The position numbers and the translations under genes were made by a program. A DNA stretch of 64,000 bases from Hyaloscypha bicolor E (Eukaryota > Ascomycota > Leotiomycetes > Helotiales > Hyaloscyphaceae): assembly GCF_002865645.1 (NCBI RefSeq), contig NW_020194519.1:1113542-1177541 (forward strand), given 5' to 3'. The notes below the pieces were generated by a model, which saw only the letters and a program-made list of their open reading frames with translations, was not told where the DNA came from and did not search any database. Below, piece by piece: positions 50,510-60,198 of this stretch. The first letter of the stretch is position 1. The number at the start of each line of letters is the position of its first letter.

Positions 50510-50769
50510 TATTACGAGTATAAGATCTAGGGCCTGGAAGGCATAGTTAGATTATTTCTATTTTAATAATTCAAAGCTAAAGAGAGAAGAGGATCCCGAA
50601 AGAGCCTCGGATCTAAATAATCACAAGCTATATACAGGCCTATATACTAGCTTAAGCTCGGGGTCACGTGTAATAATTAGGTAACTATAGATGCCTTACT
50701 CAGATATTAGATGCCTCTCTAGCTCTAGTCTAACCCCTATTAGTACCGTATATTATAATAACTATAATA
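50510..50769 (-). repeat. Inner element LTR (5' LTR in element orientation)
   Basis: 260 bases, beginning tattacgagtataagatc and ending ataactataata; identical in length to 44648-44907, differences nearly all C/T or G/A. Followed by AATAG. Confidence 0.85.
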
Positions 50770-50839
50770 AATAGTTCTTAAAAGAAACTTTTACTAAAGC
50801 TATTAAGACTTAAGAACTTAATATATCTGGGTTATTAAG

Positions 50840-51420
50840 ATATTAGAATACTATTTATATACTAGATAAGCTAGCTCTTAAAAAAGAATTACTATAAGCT
50901 AATTATAATAATCCTATAAATAGGTATTTTAGTACTAGTAAGATACTAGAAATTCTCTAAAAAAAGTATTTCTAATAAAATATAAAAAAGAATATAAAAG
51001 ATTATATTAGAACTTGCTTTATATATTAATAAACTAAAATAAAAAAATATTTATTATATAGTATATTTAGTTTATTTCCTTTTCTCTCTAAACTATAATA
51101 AGAAATTACTATAAACTTTATTATAGAACTGCTTTCTTCTAGATTTTATAGTAAGATATATAATTCTATATTTTATAGTAAGATATATAATTCTATATTT
51201 TATAGTAAGATATATAATTCTATATTTATTATTATTAATAAATATATGAAAATAATATAATATATTCCGATTACTAAAAAAATCTCGGCTTTTAAGTTAG
51301 TAAAGCTATTTATATATTATATTATTAAAGATTTTAGTATATTTATAAATATAACCTCTAATAAAGAATTTGTTTTTATAAGCAAGTTCTAATTAAATCT
51401 ATACTTTTATTTAAAAGTTT
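50840..51420 (+). pseudogene. Decayed integrase of the outer element
   Basis: Resumes the outer pol after the inner insertion. Zinc-binding domain remnant near 50860-51010 ends in NIKDYIRTC; the core follows with IPITKKISAFKLVKLFIYYI and then NITSNKEFVFISKF, matching the gypsy pattern IVSDRGxxFxSxFW with D now N. Non-functional. Confidence 0.7.
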
Positions 51421-52029
51421 AATAATAGCTAAATATAATATTTTACTTATAAACTAATAAATAAATAGAGAATCTAAACCAAACTCTAGAATAGTACTTA
51501 AAGTATTATACTAGCTACTAATAAAATAACTAAATAATAAAGCTTATTTTTATAAAATTCATATATAATAACTTTATATATTTAATAATAGGAATTTCTT
51601 TATTTTATATATTATATAGATTCTATTCTAGTATTAAATTATATATTAAGAATAATATTCCAGAAAAAAAAATACTAGTAATATAGGAAAAAGTATAGAA
51701 AATTTAAGTAAAATAAGAAATACTAGAAAAATAATAATAAAAAATAGTAAATATATAGAAAAAGTATTATAATAAGAAATATATTAATAAGGAATTTAAT
51801 ATATATAATAAAGTTATACTTTATATAAAGAATATTTAGTAGTTATAATCTAATATAAAGCTAGTAAATAAATATCTCGATTTCTTTAAAGTTCTAGAAA
51901 TTATAGAAATATATAAATAGATATATTACTTAAAATTACTATTATTATATTAGATCTATAATATTTTCTATATTTCTCTCTTAGAATTATAGTACTTATA
52001 AGCTAGTATTATAATAAAACCAGAACTAG

Positions 52030-52220
52030 TTAAGATTAAGAATAAAGAGAAATTCGAGATAGAATTTATTATAGCCTATAAAAAAGACAAAAAAGAAAAG
52101 AAATATCTCATTTATTAAAAAGGCTATTTACTAGTAAATAATATATAGGAACTACTAAGTAATCTAGAGAATATAGTTCAAGAATTATAAGAATACTTAA
52201 AAAAGAATAATATTATAATA
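52030..52220 (+). pseudogene. Decayed chromodomain of the outer element
   Basis: Reads KKDKKEKKYLIY-KGYLLVNNI, then ELLSNLENIVQEL and QEYLKKNN, matching the chromodomain order YLVKWKGYPxxExTWEPxxNL...LIxEY. It places the element among chromoviruses, whose chromodomain guides insertion to silent chromatin. Confidence 0.75.
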
Positions 52221-53002
52221 CTATTAGCTAAATAGAGGCATAAAATATAAATACTTTTATTAGGAAACTATTAAAAACCATATATTTATTTTTGGAAAAG
52301 TTATATAAAAATTATTAAGAATTTTAAAAACTCTAATTTCTATATTCTATAAATATCCTATTCTTATTATTATTCTTATTAGAATTCTTTTAAGAAATAA
52401 GTAGCAAATTAGCCTATAAAGCTATTAGTTATTAGTAAGAAACAAGAAAGAAATAAGCTTACTTAATACTAAAGAATATTAATTATATTATTAAAAGTAC
52501 TTTATATTTATACTAAGCTAGTAAGAATTACTTAATTTATTTCTTAAATTATTAGAGAAATCTATTAACCTCAAATAATAGCTTTAATATAAGAAATATA
52601 TATAGTTTAGTATAAAAGAAAGATAATAATAGCTTTCTCTTTTTTAGATAAAGATTAGGAAAAATACTTATATATATTAATAACTTAAAAAAAGCAGTTT
52701 AATTATATTATATATATTTAAGAAATTTTAGATAGTATTAGAATAGGAAATAAAAGAAAGAAATTTATAATTTATAGAATTATATTTCTTATTCTTAAAG
52801 TAATAGTAATTATATATTAAGTAATTATTATTCTTAATATAAGTAAGGTCGGGAAACTTAGTAATATTCTTGAAATATTAAAGATAATAAGGGCAAATTA
52901 AGAATATAAAAGTATTAGCCAAACGGGTAATAATAGGCTAATAAGTACTAAGAGAAGTATTTATCTTAATAAATAAAGAAGTAGAAAAGAAAATTAGAAA
53001 GG

Positions 53003-53075
53003 AACTTAAATAAAGCTTAAAGAAGCTTAAAAAAGCTTAAAGAAACTTAAAAAAGCTTAAAGAAGGCTTAAAGAA
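53003..53075 (+). repeat. Short tandem repeat, unit about 11-12 bases
   Basis: Imperfect repeats of (a)gcttaaaaaa / agcttaaagaa, about six copies, near the 3' end of the outer element. Translated they give a Lys/Leu-rich stretch interrupted by RIP-type stops. Confidence 0.65.
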
Positions 53076-53626
53076 AAAAGGCAAGAGATAAGAAAAAGCT
53101 AGGTATAGTATTATAATTAGGGAAAAGGAAGATTAGTTAGTAGGAAAGGAAAGGCCTTTTTATAATACTCTTTCCCTAAATAGTAATTACGAATTTGGAA
53201 CTAGTTCTATATTAGAAATATCCAGAAAATTCTAAAGAAAGAATTTATAAATAAACCAGAAGATCGGATTAACTTTTCCAAATTCTTGGGCCTATAGAAT
53301 AATAATTTATTTGCAAATAAAGGCTAAGTTAGGATTTATAAACTAATTAGAAAACCGGAAAAGCTTTATATCTAATAATATATACTATACTTATATTACC
53401 TTTATAAGAAGAAATTACTAGAGGTAATTTGCAAATTAACTAAGTAAAATTAGTAAACTATATCCTTAATTCTATTATCTAATATAATAATAGAATAATT
53501 ATAGAAAGTTTTTAGGAAGAACTAGTAGCCGGGAAAGTTTTAGGGAATTATTTATAAAGCTATTTATAGTTTTCTCAGGCCTCTTAGGAATAAGGGCCCA
53601 GAGAAAGAATTAATATAATAGATATA

Positions 53627-53940
53627 TATAATAGTATATAGATAGGTATTAGATATTATAAATCTAGTTTCCTATTTTAGGTAAAGCTTATAATTAGAAT
53701 TATATAAGTAATCGGAATTATACGGATTATATAGGATTATATTTCCTAGTTAAGTAAAGTATTTTGCAGGCTTAGCTAAGTACTAGGGAATATATAGGGA
53801 GATATTCCTAGCTTTAGAAAGGGGTATTAATTAGTTTTTTATTAGAATTAATTCTTGGAATTAGTTATATTTACAAGTATTACTTTATAGCTTACTTACC
53901 TTAATTACTTATATATTACCCTATTATTATATGCCTTATA
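53627..53940 (+). repeat. 3' LTR of outer gypsy element
   Basis: 314 bases, same length as the 5' LTR; first dinucleotide is TA instead of TG. Ends ttatatgccttata. Confidence 0.8.
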
Positions 53941-53942
53941 TA

Positions 53943-54239
53943 TATAATAGTATATAAATAAGTATTAGATATTATAGATCTAGTTTCTTATTTTAGATAA
54001 AGCTTATAATTAGAATTATATAAATTATATAAAATTGCATTTTCTAATTAATTAAAAAGTTTTATATATTTAATTAAATATTAGAAAATATATAAGGAAA
54101 TGCTTTTAGCTTTAGAAAAGAATATTAATTAGTTTTTTTATTAGAATTAATTCTTGGAATTAGTTATATTTATAAGTATTACTTTATATTTTATTTATCT
54201 TAACTATTTATATATTATTTTATTATTATATATCTTATA
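53943..54239 (+). repeat. Third, more decayed LTR copy directly after the outer 3' LTR
   Basis: About 297 bases, starts tataatagtatataaataag and ends tatatcttata, clearly homologous to both outer LTRs but with more changes and a small deletion. It is separated from the 3' LTR by two bases only. Either a solo LTR next to which the element inserted, or the remains of a tandem element joined at a shared LTR. Confidence 0.75.
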
Positions 54240-55098
54240 ATATATTATATTAATAATTATATATATAATATATTATTTTTTATATAATTACAAATTTATT
54301 TTAATTAATAGTTAATAATATATATTTTATTAAATATAAAAAAGAAAATAATTATAATATATATTTTATTAATTATTAATTAATAAAGTTAATATTTCTT
54401 TTATATTATTATTAATATTATTCTTATAATTATATTATAATAAAGTTTTTCTTAAGAAAAAATAATTGAATTTTTTTTATTTTAATAATAATTTTATAGA
54501 TTTATTTAAAAAAAAATTATAATTCCAAAATTATAAAAAAAATTTATACTGGGGTGCGTCTCGGGACATAGGGATAGATGTTATAAGTCATAAATAGAAT
54601 TATAGAGCTAGCGGAGGAGTTAAAGACTAGGTTAAACTCTAGTAAGGGTTTGCACCAGCTTGTCCCCCTATCTGACTTCCAGTATAGTCGGGCTCTAACC
54701 TCATATTCGCCCGTTCGGTTTTCAGAAGTTGCTAGACAGCGGCTGCTTTAATCTGAGGTAAGTGTGACTATACCTAAGCCCTGACGTTGGTAAGTTGTTT
54801 ACAGCACACAGACCGCTGTAATTACAGTGAGACCTCGCTAGAACTTTGGGCTCCTAAACCCTGAAGGTCGCTAATATTACAGCGCAGTTTCGGGCACGTT
54901 CTCTTGGCCCGTGCGTGTTAGGTCACATGTAGCGCTAAGAGCCATAAAAATCCTTCGTCAAAGCTTTAAGACTTAGATCTCTAATCAATTTGTCCATCAA
55001 TCACTTTCCCTGTTCGACGTCTATTAGTTATTGGACTATGCCCTCCATGTGATATATGTCCTTGATCGTCAGCCGAGATGCTCTTTATTAGCACGGCT
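54240..55098. other. Right border of the AT-rich block and intergenic DNA
   Basis: AT-rich to about 54545 with A/T homopolymers, then a sharp change to normal composition at about 54550. Nothing recognised between there and the CHAT gene stop, apart from gene 3' flank. Confidence 0.6.
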
Positions 55099-58000
55099 TT
55101 ATACTCCAAAATGAACATAAGGAACCCAGTGCGGACGTGCTGTTCCCTTACTCCCCTCTTCAGCGCCACCACCGTCATCCCGGTCGACTTTTCGCGTACC
55201 TCTATTTACTCCATGTCCTTTCGTCGAAGCACTCGAAGCGTTTATACTGTCCTGCATCTTACCCGGATCTAAGCCCGAATCTAACCCCGCCATGACCTCG
55301 AAAACATCCTGTAACACATCCTGCCCCTCGACTTCTAAGGAGCCCAGAGTCTCCCAGAGCGGATTCAACGAAGCACTATCCTCCGGAATCTCTTGGTCCT
55401 TGTCCTGAAGTCCCAGTCCGGTGACGAGCGCATCCAAGTCCTCGACGATATCTTGCAACGAACCTGGAAGGGCAAACGCCGTGCTCGACGAAGCTCGCGC
55501 CTCCTTATTAGAGATCCTTGGGCTGTTCCAAAGCTCCAAGTTTTTCAAAGTCTTTGGGTCAGCTTGGGACTGGGTCGGTCTCATAGTCCAGCTGGTCGAC
55601 ACATCCAGGTTATCGAGATCAGGGAGGGAACAGGAAGATCCAACCGAATCAACATCCGAGCATCCACGAGTCACAGTCCGTACCTGTCGGTACGGGCCCG
55701 AGTATCTCAGCATCCCGTACTCCCACGTTCGTTCCGTGAGTTTTTGGACACTCACTATATGATCTTTCAACCATGCTTCCATGTCCTTATCGTTCATTAC
55801 TGACGCCTCGCCCTCGAAGAATTGATGAGACTCGGCTACCCCCGTTGGGCTTTCCATCGGCCTTTTGCCATGCGTGACCGACTTGTCGATGTCCTCATAG
55901 CGGCGTTCTCGCTCCTCGGGCCTCATCTTGTCAACCCAGAGATCTCGAAGGGTACGGCTGGCGTTGTGCAGCCCCCGGCACACGGACCCGTTTGTCAGAC
56001 CACCCTCGTGAATGCCCTCATAGGTAATCCTGGACATCTCCACGCTCCACTCGTCGTCTGCGTCCCAAAGAGTGCCGATGACGTGCCGGAACCCCGCGAG
56101 CTGAAACGCGCTGATCAAATGAGTGCTCTCGTCAAGATACGAGTCATCCCTAACTCGGCCGGTACCACAGGCAGAGAGGTACGCGAGAAATGGCGCGTGA
56201 GCATTGAGGTTGAGTTTGAGAAGGTCAGACACGCAGAGGGGGTTGTCTTTCCAGTCATGCAGATACAGCTGGCTGTTTAATGGGTTCGAGGCGTCGGCAT
56301 AGGCGTGACCAGCGAAGTGGAATACTTTGCAGTTAGGCAAATTCCGTAGTATGTCCCGCTTGTGTGGGTTTTGGAAATCGATGGTCTTGAGGGACATCGA
56401 TTTGCAGATATCCCGGACGTTGGCTACCTCGTCTGTGCTGTAACGGAGCGTGTTATATCCACTTGTCTGCGACATTGCTACGAGCAGCGCCTGTCCAGGT
56501 GTCGACGGTGAGGTAGTGCATATGCGACGACGGCGACCGCTAATGACTACTTTAATCGAACAGCTATACGACGACATAACCCTATCGATGACCGTCTTGT
56601 AGGACCGTTTGCCGTGGTACCCAGCGGCGTGGAGCGGGAATCTGCTCAACGGGCCTGTCGGGATCCACCATATACGTGGTAGGTCACTGTCAGTCGAAGG
56701 AGGCTGGATGAAACCGAGAGCGTGCAGAACCGGGCAAGCGATGGTAGCCCACAGCCAAGCGAGAATATCAATGCTCCCCAGATCGTCACCCTCGCCCTTC
56801 TTTTTGATGTCTTGCAAGTATAGATAAGGGAGACGCAAACTTCGTGCTCTGTCTCGTTGAACAAGAATCGCATCGCACCGAATCTCGCTGACGTTGATGA
56901 CGGCGATGGGTCCACCCCTGGCAGCTTCCAGTATGTCCGAGTCATTTGGTGAGCCCAAGAAGCTTTGAAACCCAGGCAGTTGTCGAATTTCCTCCAGAAT
57001 ACTATCAAACTCCCGTACAGCCTGGTCGCGGCGATCGAGTTGTTCGGTATCGGCGACTTCGCGGCCGCCGGATAACTGGAAGAACGTGGTGACTTTGGAG
57101 GGTGCAGGAGTACTAAGTTCCTTCTGCAAACGAGTGAAGCGTTCCGCCACTAAGGGGTGCTTGGCCTGAAGGTCGTATGCATCTGCACGAAGGTCCTGCA
57201 GAGACGCTACTATGACACCGCGACCACTCTCGAGGAGCTCCAAGGCGAGCATAGGGTCCTTGTCTGTCTCTAATGCCAGCGCTGCTGCGTTGGATGCCAC
57301 ACTGACGGCACTGGAGAGCAGGAAGAGAGTATCATCAGAACTTTCAAGCGATCGCACGATCATCCTGGGGACAAGGCCGATAGCAAAGACCGCGTCTTGG
57401 AACAGATTTTCCATGCCCTTATGATCCATATATGAATGTAGGAAGACGAGAATATTGAACGATATGATTCGTAAAGGTAGAAACAAATTGGCATTGCGCA
57501 AATTAGCTCTGGCGCTGTTGAATGCGTTCTCGAGGTCGGCCGTCGATTTGGTACGATCGTATCTCTTGAGGAGACGCGGCAGAAGCGCGCTTCGAGCAAT
57601 CCCGAGATCTAAAGTGCTGTCTCCACGTTTGTCGAACACCCTCTCAAGCACCTGGATTGCCTCATCCAACGGGGCAATCTCCTCAGTCGCGAGGCTCTTG
57701 GCTTCTAGACACTCGGAAAGCACTACCGAAAAGAATCCCCTGCCTAGTGGTGCACCGAAATTCTTACAGAAGTCAATTGTTGGCTGCGACCATGGCGGAT
57801 CTGCGTTGACTTCAAAGGCCGCAAGCGCTGCTCTCGCCGCATGGATACTTTCGTCGAATGTATTCAGATCCTTCGTCGCTTGGTACTTCCTGAGAAGTTG
57901 CTCTGCGAGATCGCAAAAGAGGTGCGCTCGTAGTGGATCGTTCTCGGGCAACGTGTCGATAAACTCCCTCATATTCACAATAACCTGGTTGTTATCAAAC

Positions 58001-59604
58001 AATGATTCAGCGCCGAAGAGCTGGGCGAGGTTATGGTCGTTGAACAAAGCGGCATTAGCCCATCTATGCCCCACGATTTCCTTTTGGTCAATCTCCGGAA
58101 AGCCCGCATACAATATTTTTAACTCTTCTTTTATTCCCTTGCCCACATATGCCGGTTTCAGAACAGGATTCGGGCTCGTAGGATCATGCTCAATCTTGAG
58201 TCTTGGTATCGTAAGTCCGCAGTTGACGCTTGTTAGACAAGATTGATATAGTATCCTGTATTCGTTTTCGTAGCCAGTTAGCTCGTCGACTGCTTCTTCA
58301 ACCAACGCCATGCTTCTTTCAAGATCAATCTCCCAGAGCGTCTTGCTGAATTTGATGAAAAACAGTCTCGAGACTACCATGGGCATCAAAGCGGACGCGG
58401 GAAGGTCAAGCTTGCCTTTGAACTTTTGCATCTGTCGTTCAAGGAGAAGAATGAGTTGCTCCGTTTCACTGATGCTGCTCGGGTTTTCTGTGGCAACCAT
58501 CCCTACAGATATCGCAAACCACACTCCATCAATCCCCTCTAAAGTTGTAGTGAGGACTCGGTTGAGAAGTGAGATGGTCTCGGCTTTGCCAGAATTGGAT
58601 TCAGAATATATAGATGCAGGCCGGAGCGAAAAGGAGTCCAGTAGACTGGTCTTGTGGGTGGTATCCGGCATCAAATCGACTGCCTGTTTTCCATACATAA
58701 CGGCTTGTTCAAGGTCTCCCTTCGTCCCCGTCTTGGTGTGTCGCTTCATAAGCAGTTCCGTTAGGAATTGCAATGCTGAAATCGGACTCCGAGTATTCTC
58801 AAATATGATCCCATCCATTTCATAGTACTCATCTGGTATTTCGGGCATAGCCTCAATTGCCTGTTTTCCTATGAGGATGGCCTCGTTGAGATCCTCATCT
58901 CCTCCTATACTCTCGAACTTTCTGTCGAGGAGGCGCGACAAGTCGACCGCGAATGGAAGTCGTTCCGAGTAGTCTGCTGCAATCTCCAATCCTTGCCTGT
59001 TCACTCCAATTGCTTCTTCAAGCTCATGGCTGCCTCTCGTATTCTCATAAATCCGTGATAGGCATATTGCAAGTACTTGTGAGAACGCTACACGTTCAGC
59101 GGGAAGTGCTGTGGTATCTATGGCTTGTCCGCTGGCTTGGGCGGCTTCTCTCAAGTCGTGAAGAGAGCCATGCAGTTGGTCTCTCTGCTGCAAAGCTACT
59201 GCGAGAGCATTCCATAAATATGCCCGAAAGTTGGACTTCTCATCAGCATTCGCGCGCAAAGCTAATCTGGAAAAGTGGACTGCTTCGTCAAGAGTACCTG
59301 CCTCCCATTTACCTGTCGTAGAACGTGCGAGCAAGACCCGCATGGAACTGGTCTTGGCCAGTGATGCATAATAGAAAGCAAGGTCCGGAGAATCCGGGTC
59401 AATCTCTAGGGCCTTTGTCGCTAGTCGAATGGATTTTTCTAACGTTTCGCTGGCCTCTGCGGACCTGTCTGTTGGCTCTTGGAACTTCTGAAACGTCGTG
59501 CTCTCCATGTATTGTCGCAGGAGACTGCTGGATTCGATAATGAGATTCCTGGCTTCCGGATTGGCAGTCGCCAACTGGTAAGCTCCACCATCTGCGGACG
59601 CCAT
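55099..59604 (-). CDS. TPR-CHAT protease (caspase-like clan CD peptidase with tetratricopeptide region)
   Basis: Uninterrupted 1501-aa frame; I start at MASADGGAYQL (59604), because the three codons before it begin with GTG. Residues from about 20 to 880 are helical repeats of TPR type: each block has the form LxxAxxxxRxAL (KSIRLATKALEIDPDSPDL, DEAVHFSRLALRANADEKS, LEEAIGVNRQGLEIA, LEQAVMYGKQAVDLMPDTT). The CHAT domain covers about 1000-1230: IWWIPTGPLSRFPLHAAG, then the catalytic His1100 in VFHFAGHAYAD and Cys1146 in LAYLSACGTGR, then FRHVIGTLWDADD. Both dyad residues are present. A C-terminal tail of about 250 aa is rich in Asp, Glu and Ser with no clear domain. In bacteria and fungi such proteins act as conflict or cell-death proteases; the substrate is unknown. 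Diverges from the caspase-like gene. Confidence 0.92.
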   Translation of the reverse strand: MASADGGAYQLATANPEARNLIIESSSLLRQYMESTTFQKFQEPTDRSAEASETLEKSIRLATKALEIDPDSPDLAFYYASLAKTSSMRVLLARSTTGKWEAGTLDEAVHFSRLALRANADEKSNFRAYLWNALAVALQQRDQLHGSLHDLREAAQASGQAIDTTALPAERVAFSQVLAICLSRIYENTRGSHELEEAIGVNRQGLEIAADYSERLPFAVDLSRLLDRKFESIGGDEDLNEAILIGKQAIEAMPEIPDEYYEMDGIIFENTRSPISALQFLTELLMKRHTKTGTKGDLEQAVMYGKQAVDLMPDTTHKTSLLDSFSLRPASIYSESNSGKAETISLLNRVLTTTLEGIDGVWFAISVGMVATENPSSISETEQLILLLERQMQKFKGKLDLPASALMPMVVSRLFFIKFSKTLWEIDLERSMALVEEAVDELTGYENEYRILYQSCLTSVNCGLTIPRLKIEHDPTSPNPVLKPAYVGKGIKEELKILYAGFPEIDQKEIVGHRWANAALFNDHNLAQLFGAESLFDNNQVIVNMREFIDTLPENDPLRAHLFCDLAEQLLRKYQATKDLNTFDESIHAARAALAAFEVNADPPWSQPTIDFCKNFGAPLGRGFFSVVLSECLEAKSLATEEIAPLDEAIQVLERVFDKRGDSTLDLGIARSALLPRLLKRYDRTKSTADLENAFNSARANLRNANLFLPLRIISFNILVFLHSYMDHKGMENLFQDAVFAIGLVPRMIVRSLESSDDTLFLLSSAVSVASNAAALALETDKDPMLALELLESGRGVIVASLQDLRADAYDLQAKHPLVAERFTRLQKELSTPAPSKVTTFFQLSGGREVADTEQLDRRDQAVREFDSILEEIRQLPGFQSFLGSPNDSDILEAARGGPIAVINVSEIRCDAILVQRDRARSLRLPYLYLQDIKKKGEGDDLGSIDILAWLWATIACPVLHALGFIQPPSTDSDLPRIWWIPTGPLSRFPLHAAGYHGKRSYKTVIDRVMSSYSCSIKVVISGRRRRICTTSPSTPGQALLVAMSQTSGYNTLRYSTDEVANVRDICKSMSLKTIDFQNPHKRDILRNLPNCKVFHFAGHAYADASNPLNSQLYLHDWKDNPLCVSDLLKLNLNAHAPFLAYLSACGTGRVRDDSYLDESTHLISAFQLAGFRHVIGTLWDADDEWSVEMSRITYEGIHEGGLTNGSVCRGLHNASRTLRDLWVDKMRPEERERRYEDIDKSVTHGKRPMESPTGVAESHQFFEGEASVMNDKDMEAWLKDHIVSVQKLTERTWEYGMLRYSGPYRQVRTVTRGCSDVDSVGSSCSLPDLDNLDVSTSWTMRPTQSQADPKTLKNLELWNSPRISNKEARASSSTAFALPGSLQDIVEDLDALVTGLGLQDKDQEIPEDSASLNPLWETLGSLEVEGQDVLQDVFEVMAGLDSGLDPGKMQDSINASSASTKGHGVNRGTRKVDRDDGGGAEEGSKGTARPHWVPYVHFGV

Positions 59605-60198
59605 AACGGGCACAACCGATAAAACCCGGTTGGTTTGGTGGGTTCTCCCTGATCAGGTGCAGAAGTCAAATGCCAGCCTAATCTGCGGGGAACTAGGCAA
59701 TATCGAGCTTTGGCAAGCTGGAGAATCAGTTTTCGTTTGCTAACCTTCGGTTATCTTCTGGCATCGAAAGGGGAGACGTGTAGCGGGCATAAGTGATAGC
59801 CAATACTTCGTTTCCTAAAGCTATGCGTCGATTGCAGTCGAATATAGCCTTTGACGAGTAATCGTATGTGTGTGTGTCGTACGAGAAGAGAGTGTGGACG
59901 GAACTTGCGTGACTGCATATGCAGCCTGACGAATCGAACTCGTATAACTGTTCGCCCTGTTGTGCCCGGCTGCAGCTCAACTCGCCCAATCACAAAAAAA
60001 CCATAAAACCAGTACTTTATAACCATGCACTTCATGGTTGCGGCTCACTGCTTGGCACTCGAGTCGTTGATGCGTGGCTACGGCCAATTTTCTTTTTATC
60101 ACTAAATCTTCCTTCTGTTACTTCGGAGGGTCGTCAATCGCCCAACGATCAGCCAAGTGTCATTCGGACCACGATACAGCTTTCTGTCAACTTTCCTT
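59605..60198. promoter_or_regulatory. Shared divergent promoter region of the CHAT and caspase-like genes
   Basis: 594 bases between the two start codons, which point away from each other, so both promoters and leaders must lie here. Holds a palindrome-like string (tgcagcc ... ggctgca on the minus strand near 59925-59980). No TATA box stands out. A common regulation of both genes is inferred from arrangement only. Confidence 0.5.

Larger units (their letters stand above)
44648..50769 (-). mobile_element. Inner Ty3/gypsy element, nested, minus orientation
   Basis: 6122 bases with 260-base LTRs at both ends and a 5-base target duplication AATAG (44643-44647 and 50770-50774) copied from the outer element. 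On the minus strand, gag zinc-knuckle-like remains lie near 49150-49230 (YYNYNRFSYISRNYP, from CxxCxRxGHxxxxCP), RT box YLDNILIYLDN near 47500-47540, and integrase core near 46060-46145 (NKYNIVVIFINYLGKYPIIIPI split by decay). A purine-rich tract (gagaagggaagtaa on the minus strand) abuts the left LTR, as a polypurine tract should for this orientation. LTR ends TG/CA are now TA. It is RIP-damaged but less AT-rich than its host. Confidence 0.88.
40808..53940 (+). mobile_element. Outer Ty3/gypsy chromovirus, RIP-inactivated, interrupted by a nested element
   Basis: Bounded by two 314-base direct repeats. Internal + strand DNA keeps decayed pol segments, full of stops: reverse transcriptase about 43010-43520 (former KKRDSLYLYINYRNLNKI, FQIYINYILVG, YLDNILIYLENLEQ), RNase H about 43930-44230 (NKYEIYNSKLLAIIL), integrase zinc-binding and core about 50840-51420 after the insert, and a chromodomain about 52030-52220 (KKEKKYLIY-KGYLLVNN). 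The domain order RT-RH-IN-chromodomain defines a chromovirus. About 1.4 kb between the chromodomain and the 3' LTR is unexplained. The nested element (44648-50769) sits between RNase H and integrase. GC is extremely low and C is mutated mainly in CA context. Confidence 0.85.

Noticed and set aside
39471..54545. AT-rich block as a centromere or mitochondrial insertion
   Set aside because: LTR pairs, target duplication and decayed pol domains explain it as RIP-mutated retrotransposons. A centromeric role cannot be tested here.
59920..59985. tRNA gene on the minus strand
   Set aside because: Acceptor-like stem is perfect, but the total length of about 55 bases is too short and no anticodon arm is found. 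Kept only as a low-interest finding.
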